A stretch of DNA of 64,000 bases, from assembly GCF_021440085.1 (NCBI RefSeq), contig NZ_JAKCPW010000005.1, forward strand, positions 62,001-126,000. The letters run 5' to 3'. The stretch's first letter is position 1; each line of letters starts with the position of its first letter. Both the position numbers and the translations under genes were made by a program. Source of the stretch: Dyadobacter sp. CY261 (GTDB lineage Bacteria > Bacteroidota > Bacteroidia > Cytophagales > Spirosomataceae). The notes below the pieces were generated by a model that was given only the letters and a program-made list of their open reading frames with translations, ran no database searches and was not told where the DNA came from. Positions 19,720-28,572 of this stretch are shown one piece after another.

Positions 19720-20793
19720 CTACTCGCAGCCTTCCGACGTAACGGACACCACGCTGCCGCGCGTTTCATACCGCGCATTTACGACTGCGCAGATGAGATC
19801 GAGCTTTTCGTGCATCGGCTCATCGCCCAGCTTCGCCGTGAGGGTGCAATGCGAAATCTTTTTAGCATCAAACTGAATGCTGATTCCATAGGTTTGTTCC
19901 AAAGCGGCAAACACATCGGCCAGCGGCGTTCGCCTGAATTCGAAATCCTGGTTTTCGACCGGCAAGTTGAGTAATACCGGTTTCTGGACCGTTTTGGTTG
20001 TCATATTTAAACTTTTACGATTGAAAGTAACTTGCTCGTTCGGTTTCAAAATCAGCTTCTTATGTTTTAAAACCCTGCTTGCCGGTTCATCTTCCAGGGC
20101 TGATACTTCCACTATACCAGTTTTGACCACCAACTCCACGTCCTCGTCCCCGTCATTGGCTTTAATGCTGAAACTCGTTCCCTTGACCTTTGTCACCATC
20201 GAGCCTGCGTACACCAGGAACGGCTGCTGAGGATTTTTGACTACTTCAAAAAACGCCTCGCCCCGAAGCGTTACTTCCCGATGGTTTGTGGCAAAAACCG
20301 CCGGATACGTAATCCGCGCATTCTTTTTGAGCACTACCGAACTGCCGTCGGGCAGGTTCACGAGCTGGAATGTAAGGGTTTGATTATGAACTTCAATCGA
20401 TGTCGGCTTTTCCGGACTGCGGAGGTTGGCAACGAATGTTTGCAGATTTTCCCGTTCACGGAACAATGCAGTTACAATTCCCAAGGCAAGCAAAAGCATA
20501 GCCGCCAATTTGAGCCAGTTGCTTCTCCACCAGGGCAGTGCATGTGACAGCTCATCAGGTATTGCATTCAGGATCTCGTTCACCCGCTGCTTCACTTCCG
20601 ACTCGGGCAGCACATCCAATTGACCGCGCACGGCCAACAGAATTTTCCTGGCTTGCTCTATGTTGGCCGTCTGCTCAGGATAACTTTCGATGATCCCCCG
20701 CCAGAATTCCTCGCGTTCGCCGTGGTACACCCAGCGTTGAAATGCTGAGTTATCGAGCCAATCCTTCATTTGGAAGTGACTATAACTATTCAT
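19720..20793 (-). CDS. FecR family anti-sigma factor
   Basis: The 357-residue protein has a cytoplasmic N-terminal part (residues 1-90), one membrane helix (about 93-110, LKLAAMLLLALGIVTAL), a periplasmic FecR domain (about 135-235, TLRGEAFFEVVKNPQQPFLV, KVKGTSFSIKA) and a C-terminal DUF4974 domain (FRRTPLADVFAALEQTYGIS). Members hold the partner ECF sigma factor inactive until the STN domain of the cognate SusC signals. It lies between the sigma gene (86-bp gap) and the STN-SusC gene, the canonical order. Confidence 0.95.
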   Translation of the reverse strand: MNSYSHFQMKDWLDNSAFQRWVYHGEREEFWRGIIESYPEQTANIEQARKILLAVRGQLDVLPESEVKQRVNEILNAIPDELSHALPWWRSNWLKLAAMLLLALGIVTALFRERENLQTFVANLRSPEKPTSIEVHNQTLTFQLVNLPDGSSVVLKKNARITYPAVFATNHREVTLRGEAFFEVVKNPQQPFLVYAGSMVTKVKGTSFSIKANDGDEDVELVVKTGIVEVSALEDEPASRVLKHKKLILKPNEQVTFNRKSLNMTTKTVQKPVLLNLPVENQDFEFRRTPLADVFAALEQTYGISIQFDAKKISHCTLTAKLGDEPMHEKLDLICAVVNARYETRGSVVSVTSEGCE

Positions 20794-20879
20794 GGAATTT
20801 ATTTAACTATTTGCTTCAATACGATGAGTAGCTCACTTGCAAATAGTACCCATGGGTTCCTAAAATATTTTCCGTTTTT

Positions 20880-21575
20880 TTAATGCCAGGAAATTTCGGC
20901 ACATAATGCGAACAAAATAGCGGTATGCTGCCAGTAGTCGCGGAGTTTCTGTATGCCGTATTGAAGATAATTGGCCACAGCTTGCCGTTGCAGACCCATC
21001 ACGGCCGCGATCTCTTCATAGGACAGGTTTTCGTAGTATTTGAGGTAGAGGGCTTCTTTCTGACGTTTGGGCAGCGCTTCGATGGCTTGTTTAAGGAGCT
21101 GACTTGTGAGTTGATCTGTTTCCTGAACAATCCAGTCAGATTCGGGGGAGATATCGTCCTGGACATCGTCGTCGCGGATATCGGAAAACACCGATTGCCT
21201 GCGAATGCGGCGAATGATGTTATTCCGTAAAGATTGAAAGAGGTAAGGCTTAATAGCGCCAATGTAAGATAGCGTTTCGCGTTTTTCCCAAATTTCCAGG
21301 AAAAGGTCTTGCAGGCAGTCTTTAATCAGGTCACGGTCGGTGGTGAAGCGGGTGCCATAGTGGTAGAGCGCCGGGTAATTCGCTTCGGTGAGCTCTCCGA
21401 ATGCGCTTTTGTCCCCTGCACAAAACTGCTGCCAGCGTGTGATCAGATAGCTTTCGGATAAACGTTCTGAATTTTTCACAGGATCAGGAATAGTCAGCGG
21501 TCTACAATATCGCCCCGATATATCCAATAAATTCTTGGCATCGGTATGTAAATATCTGTACAGACTCTTCCTCAA
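20880..21575 (-). CDS. ECF RNA polymerase sigma factor
   Basis: The 231-residue sigma-70 family protein has region 2 around LYHYGTRFTTDRDLIKDCLQ and DLFLEIWEKRE, and region 4 around LPKRQKEALYLKYYENLSYE and EIAAVMGLQRQAVANYL. This matches the ECF group paired with FecR in Bacteroidota SusCD loci. The first 45 residues are unusual for the family, and a non-ATG start closer to ITRWQQFCAGDKSAF cannot be excluded. It begins 21 bp downstream of the lipoprotein gene at 21597, so transcription may continue from rhaT. It probably activates the SusCD operon below it. Confidence 0.93.
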   Translation of the reverse strand: MRKSLYRYLHTDAKNLLDISGRYCRPLTIPDPVKNSERLSESYLITRWQQFCAGDKSAFGELTEANYPALYHYGTRFTTDRDLIKDCLQDLFLEIWEKRETLSYIGAIKPYLFQSLRNNIIRRIRRQSVFSDIRDDDVQDDISPESDWIVQETDQLTSQLLKQAIEALPKRQKEALYLKYYENLSYEEIAAVMGLQRQAVANYLQYGIQKLRDYWQHTAILFALCAEISWH

Positions 21576-21596
21576 CTATCCTGCCCTATCATGCTT

Positions 21597-22835
21597 TTAT
21601 TTAAAAATTTCTCCGATTAGGTCAATATCTACTCCTAGCACTTTTTGGGCGATGCTGTTCAATGCGGCTTTATCGCCTTCGAAATGGAATGTGCTTTGGC
21701 GGTGGTTGATGGATTCTCCCTCCTTCAGTGCTTTTACGGACGAGTTTGATTCAAGCTCGTAAAATGGGCCCATTTGTGAACCATCGGCCAGTTTGCCATC
21801 ATTATAGGCATTTAATGCATCGCCGTTATAAGGGTCCTTATGCAGCTCCCAGGTCGATTTCATGTAATGGCCCTGGGGATCGAGGTCGTATTGGATGATC
21901 GTCAGAATGCCTTTTTCGGCGTCGTAGCTGCCTGCTACATTCCTTGCAGATCTGGGTGCGATGCCGATCTTGCTGCGGTGCTTGCCGTCGGCTTTAAGAA
22001 ATAGTGTCGAGTCTTTGATCACCAGTCTTCTAGAAGGTATTTTGCCAAAATAATCATCGGTAATAAGTGGCTTTTCGGACAATGCTTTTGAAAATGGCGC
22101 GATGATGGTCGTCTGATCCGATGGCCGGAACATGCCTAGCAGCCAGATGCCCAGCATACCGGTTTCAGGTTTCCATTCGGCGTCCTTGTTAGTCACGGAA
22201 TTTGTGGAACGGTAAGCCACTGCCTTTACATTTTCCAATGCGGGTAAATCGAGCAGATCGGCCATATTTTCCTTGGTCAGCATTTGAATTTTACGGTTAA
22301 TCTCGATCACGAACATGCGCCCGGAATAATTCTCGATCATTGCATTCACCTGAAACTGTACCGAGCTCGCATCCGATCCCACCACTTTATAGGAAACCGT
22401 ATCGATCAATGCCGGCGTTTGCCAGTTTTCAAAGTCAAAAGTTTGTCCTTTCTTGAAATACACCGAAAACTGCCCGCCCTCTGGCGAGAGCCAGAAGCGT
22501 TCTTCTCCGCCAAAGCCATTCATATGCGGTTGGTACTCGCCGCTTTCAATAAGTTTGTAGTTGATCCAGCCGTAGCTATTGCCTGCGTCTCCCGTAGCCG
22601 TGCTGGTCATCACCCTGCCTTGAAAGGCCGGGTTGATGAGGGCTTTTGCGTCGGGATTGTCCGGGGCGGTCAGGACGATGGTTTCCTTGTGCTTCTTTAA
22701 AAATTCGAGGTCGTAGCCGAAAGTACCGGCTGCCTGCGGCTGGTTTGTTTCCAATTTATCACTTTTATTGTGGGACTGACAGCCCGTGACCGCCATCATC
22801 ATCATTGCTAAAACAACCGGATAATGCGCTTTCAT
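21597..22835 (-). CDS. Lipoprotein, DUF6786-like, next to rhaT
   Basis: The 412-residue protein has a lipoprotein signal (MMMMAVTGC, Cys19). The body is beta-rich, with GFGGEERFWLSPEGGQFSVY, LLGMFRPSDQTTIIAPF and GPFYELESNSSVKALKEGES, reminiscent of galactose-mutarotase-like sandwich folds. I match it tentatively to DUF6786, whose function is unknown. It starts 3 bp after the rhaT stop, so the two are almost certainly co-transcribed. A role in preparing a sugar for RhaT is inference from position only. Confidence 0.7.
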   Translation of the reverse strand: MKAHYPVVLAMMMMAVTGCQSHNKSDKLETNQPQAAGTFGYDLEFLKKHKETIVLTAPDNPDAKALINPAFQGRVMTSTATGDAGNSYGWINYKLIESGEYQPHMNGFGGEERFWLSPEGGQFSVYFKKGQTFDFENWQTPALIDTVSYKVVGSDASSVQFQVNAMIENYSGRMFVIEINRKIQMLTKENMADLLDLPALENVKAVAYRSTNSVTNKDAEWKPETGMLGIWLLGMFRPSDQTTIIAPFSKALSEKPLITDDYFGKIPSRRLVIKDSTLFLKADGKHRSKIGIAPRSARNVAGSYDAEKGILTIIQYDLDPQGHYMKSTWELHKDPYNGDALNAYNDGKLADGSQMGPFYELESNSSVKALKEGESINHRQSTFHFEGDKAALNSIAQKVLGVDIDLIGEIFK

Positions 22836-22838
22836 GGG

Positions 22839-23921
22839 CTATTCTTTCAAATAGTTGCCATAACCGACGATCAGTACCGACAGAACAATCACCAGAATAC
22901 CGGTAACGATGGTCGTGATGGTCTTTTTACTTACGCTTTTCCACTCTTTTAGGACTAGTCCCCACGAGTTGGCGACGAGGATGATGAAAGCCATGTGCAA
23001 GATCCAGGAGCTTGGTCCGTTGCCTAACTTACTCTCCCCCATGCCGTAAAAGAAGAATTGGAGGAACCAGGTCGTACCGGCCAAAGCGGAAAAAATGTAG
23101 TTCGAGCGCAATGGCGTCGAAGAATCGGTGTAGTTGCCGAAGGTTTTGTTACGCGCATTGAGCAGCATACACCAGATAAAGTTGGTCGTTAGCCCACCCC
23201 AGAGGATTACAACATAAGTCACATTGTTTTGAAACAAAAATTCGCCCTCTCCCGGATTGGCCGCCTTCCATATCTCATTCGCCTCGTGAGCCATTACTTT
23301 TCCTGCATCGATCCCGAATGCGAAACATGCGCTGAGAATACCGGAAATGATAGAAACCGTAAGGCCAAGGCCGATTTTAAATTCGGTATTATCCGCCGCT
23401 ACATGGCCCGATTTACGCAAATCGGCGTCTTTCATCGCGCCAGCTCTGCCGCAAATGACAATGCCTATGACGCAAACCAGCAATCCTAGTAAAACCATTT
23501 GCCCCCAGGCATTACCAAAAAGGATAGAAATCGTGTCTTTCCCCGGCTGCGGGTTGAGCTCGTAATAAATAGAAGGGATTAATGCGCCGAACACCGAACA
23601 GAGCCCGAGGATGATGGAACTCCCAAGCGCAACGCCCAGGTAGCGTACACCCAACCCGTACGTGAGGCCACCGATACCCCACAGCACGCCGAAAAAGTAA
23701 GTAAGGAACAGAATCCCGCCGTTGGTGTGAGCGATGATCTCGGTATAACCCGGAATAGTCAGATAAGCGGCAAGCGGCGGAACGATGAGCCAGGAGAAAA
23801 GCCCCCCCACGATCCAGTAAGATTCCCAGGCCCAGCCTCTGACCTGCTTGTAGGGAATATAAAAACTGCCGGAGGCAAAGCCACCGATGAAATGGAAGAT
23901 AACACCCAGAAGAGCTTGCAT
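22839..23921 (-). CDS. rhaT: RhaT family L-rhamnose/proton symporter
   Basis: The 360-residue membrane protein has about ten hydrophobic helices and clear RhaT signatures: HFIGGFASGSFYIPYKQVRG, WAWESYWIVGGLFSWLIVPP, GVLWGIGGLTYGLGVRYLGV and LGLCSVFGALIPSI. RhaT proteins are inner-membrane symporters for L-rhamnose or L-lyxose; Bacteroidota members occur in several sugar loci, so the substrate may differ. It precedes the DUF6786-like lipoprotein and the sigma factor on the same strand and is likely the inner-membrane uptake step of this locus. No rhamnose isomerase or kinase is present in the window. Confidence 0.9.
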   Translation of the reverse strand: MQALLGVIFHFIGGFASGSFYIPYKQVRGWAWESYWIVGGLFSWLIVPPLAAYLTIPGYTEIIAHTNGGILFLTYFFGVLWGIGGLTYGLGVRYLGVALGSSIILGLCSVFGALIPSIYYELNPQPGKDTISILFGNAWGQMVLLGLLVCVIGIVICGRAGAMKDADLRKSGHVAADNTEFKIGLGLTVSIISGILSACFAFGIDAGKVMAHEANEIWKAANPGEGEFLFQNNVTYVVILWGGLTTNFIWCMLLNARNKTFGNYTDSSTPLRSNYIFSALAGTTWFLQFFFYGMGESKLGNGPSSWILHMAFIILVANSWGLVLKEWKSVSKKTITTIVTGILVIVLSVLIVGYGNYLKE

Positions 23922-24006
23922 GAATATTTTTGGAATTTTATCATGTAAGGGCGTTCTGCCGGGTATCTACTTGATGCTCCGGCAAGTCTTTCCCACTTTC
24001 ACCGGC

Positions 24007-26274
24007 CTATTCCCCCACGACAACTTTCCTCACAACCCGGCTGTTGCCTGCATGCAATTCCACCAGATACAGTCCCGCAGGCCATTGCGCGGTTGAAATT
24101 TGCTGCGTCTCGTTGGCGCGGATCGGGCGGTTTTGAAGCATTCTCACACCACCAGTCGTCAATACGTCGAATGTACCGGTTTTCGAAGAATGTACTTTGA
24201 AAAATTCGACCGAGGGGTTAGGGAAAACCTTCACTTCCGCAGGATCGCCGGGCTCGACACCTGTTACGGAAACCGGCAGAATGTTGGTCATCAAGCGCAC
24301 GCCACCTGCATTGTTGCCGATAGCTATGTCCGGCTTTTTATCGCCATTCAGGTCGGCAATCGCCAGAGATAGATATCTACCCAGATTGATATCAACGGGT
24401 TTTCCATTTACACTCACCAGCGAGCTCTGGCGCTCGGTCCATCTGCCCCAGTCGGCATTATTAAAAACACGGACCGTGCCGGTATGATCAACCGTTGCGA
24501 GGTCGGGTTTGCCATCGAGATCGAAATCGGTGACGGCCATTTGAGCAAAACGGCCTGCGAAATTGATGCCCACACCTGCGAATGCATCGGTTTCAAGCTT
24601 GAATGTATATTGCTTGTTGGTACCTGTGTTGGTATAGTAGTAAATATTGCCTTGCGTTTTACCTACCAGCAAGTCGAGGTCGCCATCGCCGTCGGCATCG
24701 TAGAAATAGGGAGAATCGCCTGTTTGGAGTTCGGTGGGTAATGCGATGGTTACTGCGTCCGCCAGATTAATCTGGGCCGCCGTGCCATTGGTGCCTTTAT
24801 TGGGAATATAGCGGTATTCGAGTTTCAGGTTAGCGGTGGAAGTGGCCACGAAACCCAGATCGGGAACATCGTCACCATTAAAGTCGGCCCATTGCGGTTT
24901 GATATTGTAAACCGAAAGCTTAGAAAGCAATTCAAGATAATCCTGCGATTCCAGGCTAAAATCCGGCACAGTGGAGGTGCCATTGTTCTTTAACAGCCAG
25001 ATACTTCCTTTATAACTATTCGTCACCGGATTACCACCCGTGCCGATGAGCATATCCAGATCGCCGTCCCCATCGATATCAAAAAACGACGGGACTGCAT
25101 TCTCGCCGACGTCGATCATCTGGTCTTGCAGGAAATTCTTCCGCACGAGTTTGAAAACCGGCTTGTCGCTGGTGCCTTCGTTATGATAATACCAGCCGGA
25201 AGATTTAAAGTCAGTCAGATTAGCGTCATTGGCCGAAAGGCTTGGCGCGATCAGAAGGTCTTTCGACCCGTCAAAATCCACATCTTCGTAAAAAGCAGCC
25301 GGGAAAATATGCATCAACACCGGATCGACAGCCGGATAGGTGTTTGTAAAACCGGTGAAATTGGCGATAATCCCTTTGGCAGAATTGGGCAGGAACGAAA
25401 TGTGCTCGTTGCTGATGTGGCCGGCGAGCAGGTCCTTGGTACCGTCGCCATTGAGATCGTGCAAGAATATTGAGTTACCGGCGTGCAAAATACGGGCGGG
25501 TGCGGCCTTCCGGTTGGACGGATCCGTCACTACGCCACAATCGGCACCTACGACAAAATCTTCGGCATCTCCTTTGTGAAAATTGCCCCAGCAGTCGCCA
25601 TTACGCTGAAAAACCGGGCTTGCCTGCGTCCCCAGGCTGTCGGGCACGCCGAATTTTTCCATGCTCAGGTTTTGGTGGAGCTCGATGTATGTTCCTGAAA
25701 AATCGAAGGTCAGCAAATCGAGGTCGCCGTCGTCGTCCACATCTGTAATAGCTGGTACATCGGTACCCGACACCTGCATATTGATATTGCCCGAAAAACC
25801 TTTGGTATACAAAACATCCCGCACCTGCTTCCACGACCATGCATTGCCCATTTTCACCTGTTGGTACACCACGATACCCAGCGAGGTGCTCGCGAAAAGG
25901 TCTTTGAAGCCGTCGCCATTGTAATCGGCTAGGATCATCCAGTTATCTACCTGCGGGAACAATATTTCGTAATAGGGAGCATGTATGAATGTCTTTTTAC
26001 CAGCCTGGACCGGATCAGACGCGGCGAGGAATGTAGTGACTTTACTATTGGTCCGGTCATAAACTACCAGATCTTCATCGGCGTCGTTGTTCAGATGCAT
26101 TTTCAGGAACTGTGACGCGTTGAGGCCCCCGCCCCAGGGATTGGTCATTTTCACGCCGCCTGCCGAAATGCCCGTGAGCGTATCCAGCTTGAACCAGGCT
26201 TGCTGGGCAAGCAATACGGATGGTTTGTTAAAGCAGATCAGGAAGAGGATAAAGGAGGTAAATTTGGTTCGCAT
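24007..26274 (-). CDS. Secreted FG-GAP/VCBS repeat protein with T9SS sorting domain
   Basis: The 755-residue protein has a signal peptide (PSVLLAQQAW), then many FG-GAP/VCBS motifs (DYNGDGFKDLF, DVDDDGDLDLL, DLNGDGTKDLL, DVDFDGSKDLL, DIDGDGDLDML, DADGDGDLDLL, DFDLDGKPDLA, DLNGDKKPDIA). The last 75 residues are a T9SS type A sorting domain (VKVFPNPSVEFFKVHSS, WPAGLYLVELHAG, RKVVVGE). It should be exported through the type IX system and attached to the surface. The predicted propeller probably binds glycan. It lies 85 bp upstream of rhaT on the same strand and may be the first gene of the whole locus; the divergent neighbour is murF. Confidence 0.88.
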   Translation of the reverse strand: MRTKFTSFILFLICFNKPSVLLAQQAWFKLDTLTGISAGGVKMTNPWGGGLNASQFLKMHLNNDADEDLVVYDRTNSKVTTFLAASDPVQAGKKTFIHAPYYEILFPQVDNWMILADYNGDGFKDLFASTSLGIVVYQQVKMGNAWSWKQVRDVLYTKGFSGNINMQVSGTDVPAITDVDDDGDLDLLTFDFSGTYIELHQNLSMEKFGVPDSLGTQASPVFQRNGDCWGNFHKGDAEDFVVGADCGVVTDPSNRKAAPARILHAGNSIFLHDLNGDGTKDLLAGHISNEHISFLPNSAKGIIANFTGFTNTYPAVDPVLMHIFPAAFYEDVDFDGSKDLLIAPSLSANDANLTDFKSSGWYYHNEGTSDKPVFKLVRKNFLQDQMIDVGENAVPSFFDIDGDGDLDMLIGTGGNPVTNSYKGSIWLLKNNGTSTVPDFSLESQDYLELLSKLSVYNIKPQWADFNGDDVPDLGFVATSTANLKLEYRYIPNKGTNGTAAQINLADAVTIALPTELQTGDSPYFYDADGDGDLDLLVGKTQGNIYYYTNTGTNKQYTFKLETDAFAGVGINFAGRFAQMAVTDFDLDGKPDLATVDHTGTVRVFNNADWGRWTERQSSLVSVNGKPVDINLGRYLSLAIADLNGDKKPDIAIGNNAGGVRLMTNILPVSVTGVEPGDPAEVKVFPNPSVEFFKVHSSKTGTFDVLTTGGVRMLQNRPIRANETQQISTAQWPAGLYLVELHAGNSRVVRKVVVGE

Positions 26275-26300
26275 CGTTGAGGAATATTCTATTAGTTTTG
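26263..26300 (+). promoter_or_regulatory. Putative murF promoter
   Basis: TAGTTTTG at 26293-26300 matches the Bacteroidota -7 consensus TAnnTTTG exactly. TTTG at 26263-26266 may be the -33 box, though the 26-bp spacing is longer than usual. The murF ATG lies about 80 bp downstream. Confidence 0.45.
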
Positions 26301-26386
26301 CAGGCTTCCGCGGACATCACGCGCGGCTTGTTTATCCTAAACCTAACGAAATAAGCCTGCATTACTTTATAACGACCGGTCAATTC

Positions 26387-27694
26387 ATGTATACTTCCAT
26401 AGAAACGCTTTACGATATCTACCGCAAGGGTGCCAAAGTTTCCACCGACACCCGCCAGGTCACCGAGGGCTGCATTTTCTTCGCCTTGAAAGGCGATAAG
26501 TTCGATGGCAACCAATACGCTGCCGAAGCTTTGCAAAAAGGCGCGGCTTACGCCGTGGTAGATGATCCGGCGGTGGTTGCAGACGAGCGTTTCCTACTCT
26601 TCGCAGACGGCCTTACCGCCTTGCAGGATCTGGCTCGGCACCATCGCAAAATGCTGGAAATCCCTGTCTTCGCATTGACCGGCTCGAATGGCAAAACCAC
26701 CACGAAAGAACTCATTGCGAAAGTACTTTCCATGAAGTTCAACACTTACGCCACGCACGGGAACCTCAATAACCACATTGGCGTGCCGCTCACCATCCTG
26801 AGCATCGACCCCGCGAAACATGAAATGGCGGTGATCGAAATGGGGGCCAACCACCAGCAGGAGATTGCGTTGCTCAGCAGCATTGCCCAGCCGACCCACG
26901 GGCTCATTACCAACATAGGCAAAGCGCATTTGGAGGGTTTTGGCGGTGTGGCGGGTATTATTAAAGGCAAAGGCGAGCTGTTCGATTTTCTTTCTAAAAA
27001 GAAAGGAACGGTGTTCGTGAATTCGACGCAGGATGTGATCCTGGAAATGGTGAGCAAACGCCGCGCATTTGGCGAGATCGTATTCTATTGTTCCGAAAAC
27101 AGTCCGGTGAATCCTGCATTGGTCGAAGAAAATCCTTTTGTCGTATTTAAAAACGGTGGCAAGACTGTAACCACGCATTTACCCGGAAGATACAATTTCG
27201 ACAACATCTGCGCTGCACTGGCGGTAGGTAAGCATTTCGGCGTAACCGACGAGGATGCTTACGAAGCGGTGGCAAATTATGAGCCGGACAATAACCGCTC
27301 GCAGATCGTTAAAAAAGGCACGAATACTGTTATTATGGATGCATATAATGCAAACCCATCCTCTATGGCGGCAGCAGTGGCTAATTTCGGGCGGATGAAG
27401 GCACCGCGAAAGATTTTGATCCTCGGCGATATGTTCGAGCTGGGCGATGCCGCGCCGGAGGAACATTTGTTATTAGGAAAACAGATCGCCGGTGAGAACT
27501 TCGACGTCGTAATACTTGCGGGAAAACTGATGCAGCACGCCCTGCCTGCATTGCCCAAAGCCTACTATTTCCCCGACAAGTTCTCACTTCACAACTGGAT
27601 CATGGACAATCCGCAGGAAAATACACATTTCCTCATCAAAGGTTCAAGAGGAATGTCCCTGGAATCGGTGCTCGGCGTGATGCCCGATAGATAA
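26387..27694 (+). CDS. murF: UDP-N-acetylmuramoyl-tripeptide--D-alanyl-D-alanine ligase
   Basis: I start at 26387 (MYTSIETLYDIYRKGAKVST), giving 435 residues, the usual MurF length. An open extension upstream overlaps the divergent gene and lacks homology. Motifs in order are STDTRQVTEGCIFFALKGD (substrate-binding N-domain), LTGSNGKTTTKELI (ATP-binding loop), HGNLNNHIGVPLTIL, MGANHQQEIALL, ITNIGKAHLEGFGG, MDAYNANPSSM and ILGDMFELG. MurF adds D-Ala-D-Ala to the UDP-MurNAc-tripeptide in the cytoplasm, the last soluble step of peptidoglycan precursor synthesis. It appears monocistronic. Confidence 0.97.
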   Translation: MYTSIETLYDIYRKGAKVSTDTRQVTEGCIFFALKGDKFDGNQYAAEALQKGAAYAVVDDPAVVADERFLLFADGLTALQDLARHHRKMLEIPVFALTGSNGKTTTKELIAKVLSMKFNTYATHGNLNNHIGVPLTILSIDPAKHEMAVIEMGANHQQEIALLSSIAQPTHGLITNIGKAHLEGFGGVAGIIKGKGELFDFLSKKKGTVFVNSTQDVILEMVSKRRAFGEIVFYCSENSPVNPALVEENPFVVFKNGGKTVTTHLPGRYNFDNICAALAVGKHFGVTDEDAYEAVANYEPDNNRSQIVKKGTNTVIMDAYNANPSSMAAAVANFGRMKAPRKILILGDMFELGDAAPEEHLLLGKQIAGENFDVVILAGKLMQHALPALPKAYYFPDKFSLHNWIMDNPQENTHFLIKGSRGMSLESVLGVMPDR

Positions 27695-27840
27695 TTTAGA
27701 ATTACAGTTATTATAAGTATAATTATATTGCCAAAGTTGATAGCCTTATAAGTAATATCTATAATTTCTTCGTTCCTATAAATAAAACTAAATCTATTTA
27801 TTTAAAACAACTCTTTCCTGGCATAATACCAGGGCGGAGC

Positions 27841-27871
27841 TTGTCCGGTCTACTCTGCGTTCGTAGTTTTG
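27841..27871 (+). promoter_or_regulatory. Putative ahpC promoter
   Basis: TTG at 27841-27843 and TAGTTTTG at 27864-27871, 20 bp apart, fit the Bacteroidota -33/-7 pattern. The ahpC ATG is 39 bp further on. The 216-bp gap upstream is AT-rich and holds three CTAT direct repeats 17-18 bp apart (about 27760-27800), which could be part of a redox regulator site. Confidence 0.6.
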
Positions 27872-27910
27872 TAACACAAAAAAATACAATTTATAAACAA
27901 ACGAGCAATC

Positions 27911-28462
27911 ATGGCTAATAGACTGTTATCGGTGGGATCGGAATTCCCTGAGTTCAAAAAGACATCCGTAGTTTCACTTGAAAAAGGAAACGAATTCTAC
28001 GATATTACCTCAGAAGACCACAAAAATGCTGAGAAATGGATGGTAATGTTCTGGTGGCCAAAAGACTTCACTTTTGTGTGCCCTACCGAGATTGCTGAAT
28101 TCAACAAACACACTTCCGATTTCGCTGACCGTGACACGATCCTGATCGGTGCTTCTACCGATAGTGAGTACGTGCACCTTGCATGGCGCAAAAACCACGA
28201 TGACCTGCGCGACCTGCAATTCCCGATGCTGGCCGATACTTCTAAATCACTGGCAGAAGAACTGGGTATCCTGGAAGCTACCGAGAAAATCGCTTACCGT
28301 GTAACTTACATCGTTGATCCCCAAGGCATCATTCGTTGGGTATCTGTAAACGATCTTTCAGTAGGCCGTAACGTACCGGAAGTTCTCCGCGTACTGGACG
28401 CTCTGCAAACTGACGAGCTTTGCCCTTGCAACTGGCAAAAAGGCGAAGCGACTATCGCTTAA
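27911..28462 (+). CDS. ahpC: Alkyl hydroperoxide peroxiredoxin AhpC, actinobacterial type
   Basis: The 183-residue 2-Cys peroxiredoxin has peroxidatic Cys57 in FTFVCPTEIAEF and a C-terminal CPCNW motif (Cys171, Cys173). This three-cysteine pattern matches the AhpC type best known from mycobacteria, which is reduced by AhpD rather than AhpF. It reduces peroxides and peroxynitrite in the cytoplasm. The ahpD gene lies 110 bp downstream, supporting the AhpC-AhpD pairing. The start has a conventional A-rich leader (AACGAGCAATCATG). Confidence 0.96.
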   Translation: MANRLLSVGSEFPEFKKTSVVSLEKGNEFYDITSEDHKNAEKWMVMFWWPKDFTFVCPTEIAEFNKHTSDFADRDTILIGASTDSEYVHLAWRKNHDDLRDLQFPMLADTSKSLAEELGILEATEKIAYRVTYIVDPQGIIRWVSVNDLSVGRNVPEVLRVLDALQTDELCPCNWQKGEATIA

Positions 28463-28474
28463 CAAGCCATTTCG

Positions 28475-28530
28475 AAGCAGTTCACAGCGGTCAGTCATTC
28501 GTACGCCGGTTCTGTGAACTGCTTTTTTTT
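28475..28530 (+). terminator. Intrinsic terminator between ahpC and ahpD
   Basis: AAGCAGTTCACAG (28475-28487) pairs perfectly with CTGTGAACTGCTT (28512-28524), followed by a run of eight T ending at 28530. The hairpin should stop or attenuate transcription before ahpD. Confidence 0.85.
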
Positions 28531-28572
28531 ATCACCCACGGGAAAGTCCTTCCCGCTCAACTTCAAACAAAC

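Noticed and set aside
26087..26386. N-terminal extension of MurF
   Set aside because: The extra 100 residues overlap the divergent secreted protein gene and contain the promoter; MurF homology begins at the ATG at 26387.
27695..27863. OxyR-type operator upstream of ahpC
   Set aside because: CTAT/ATAG elements are present but the spacing does not fit the four-element OxyR site.
28420..28572. N-terminal extension of AhpD
   Set aside because: It overlaps the end of ahpC and reads through its terminator; AhpD-like sequence begins at 28573.
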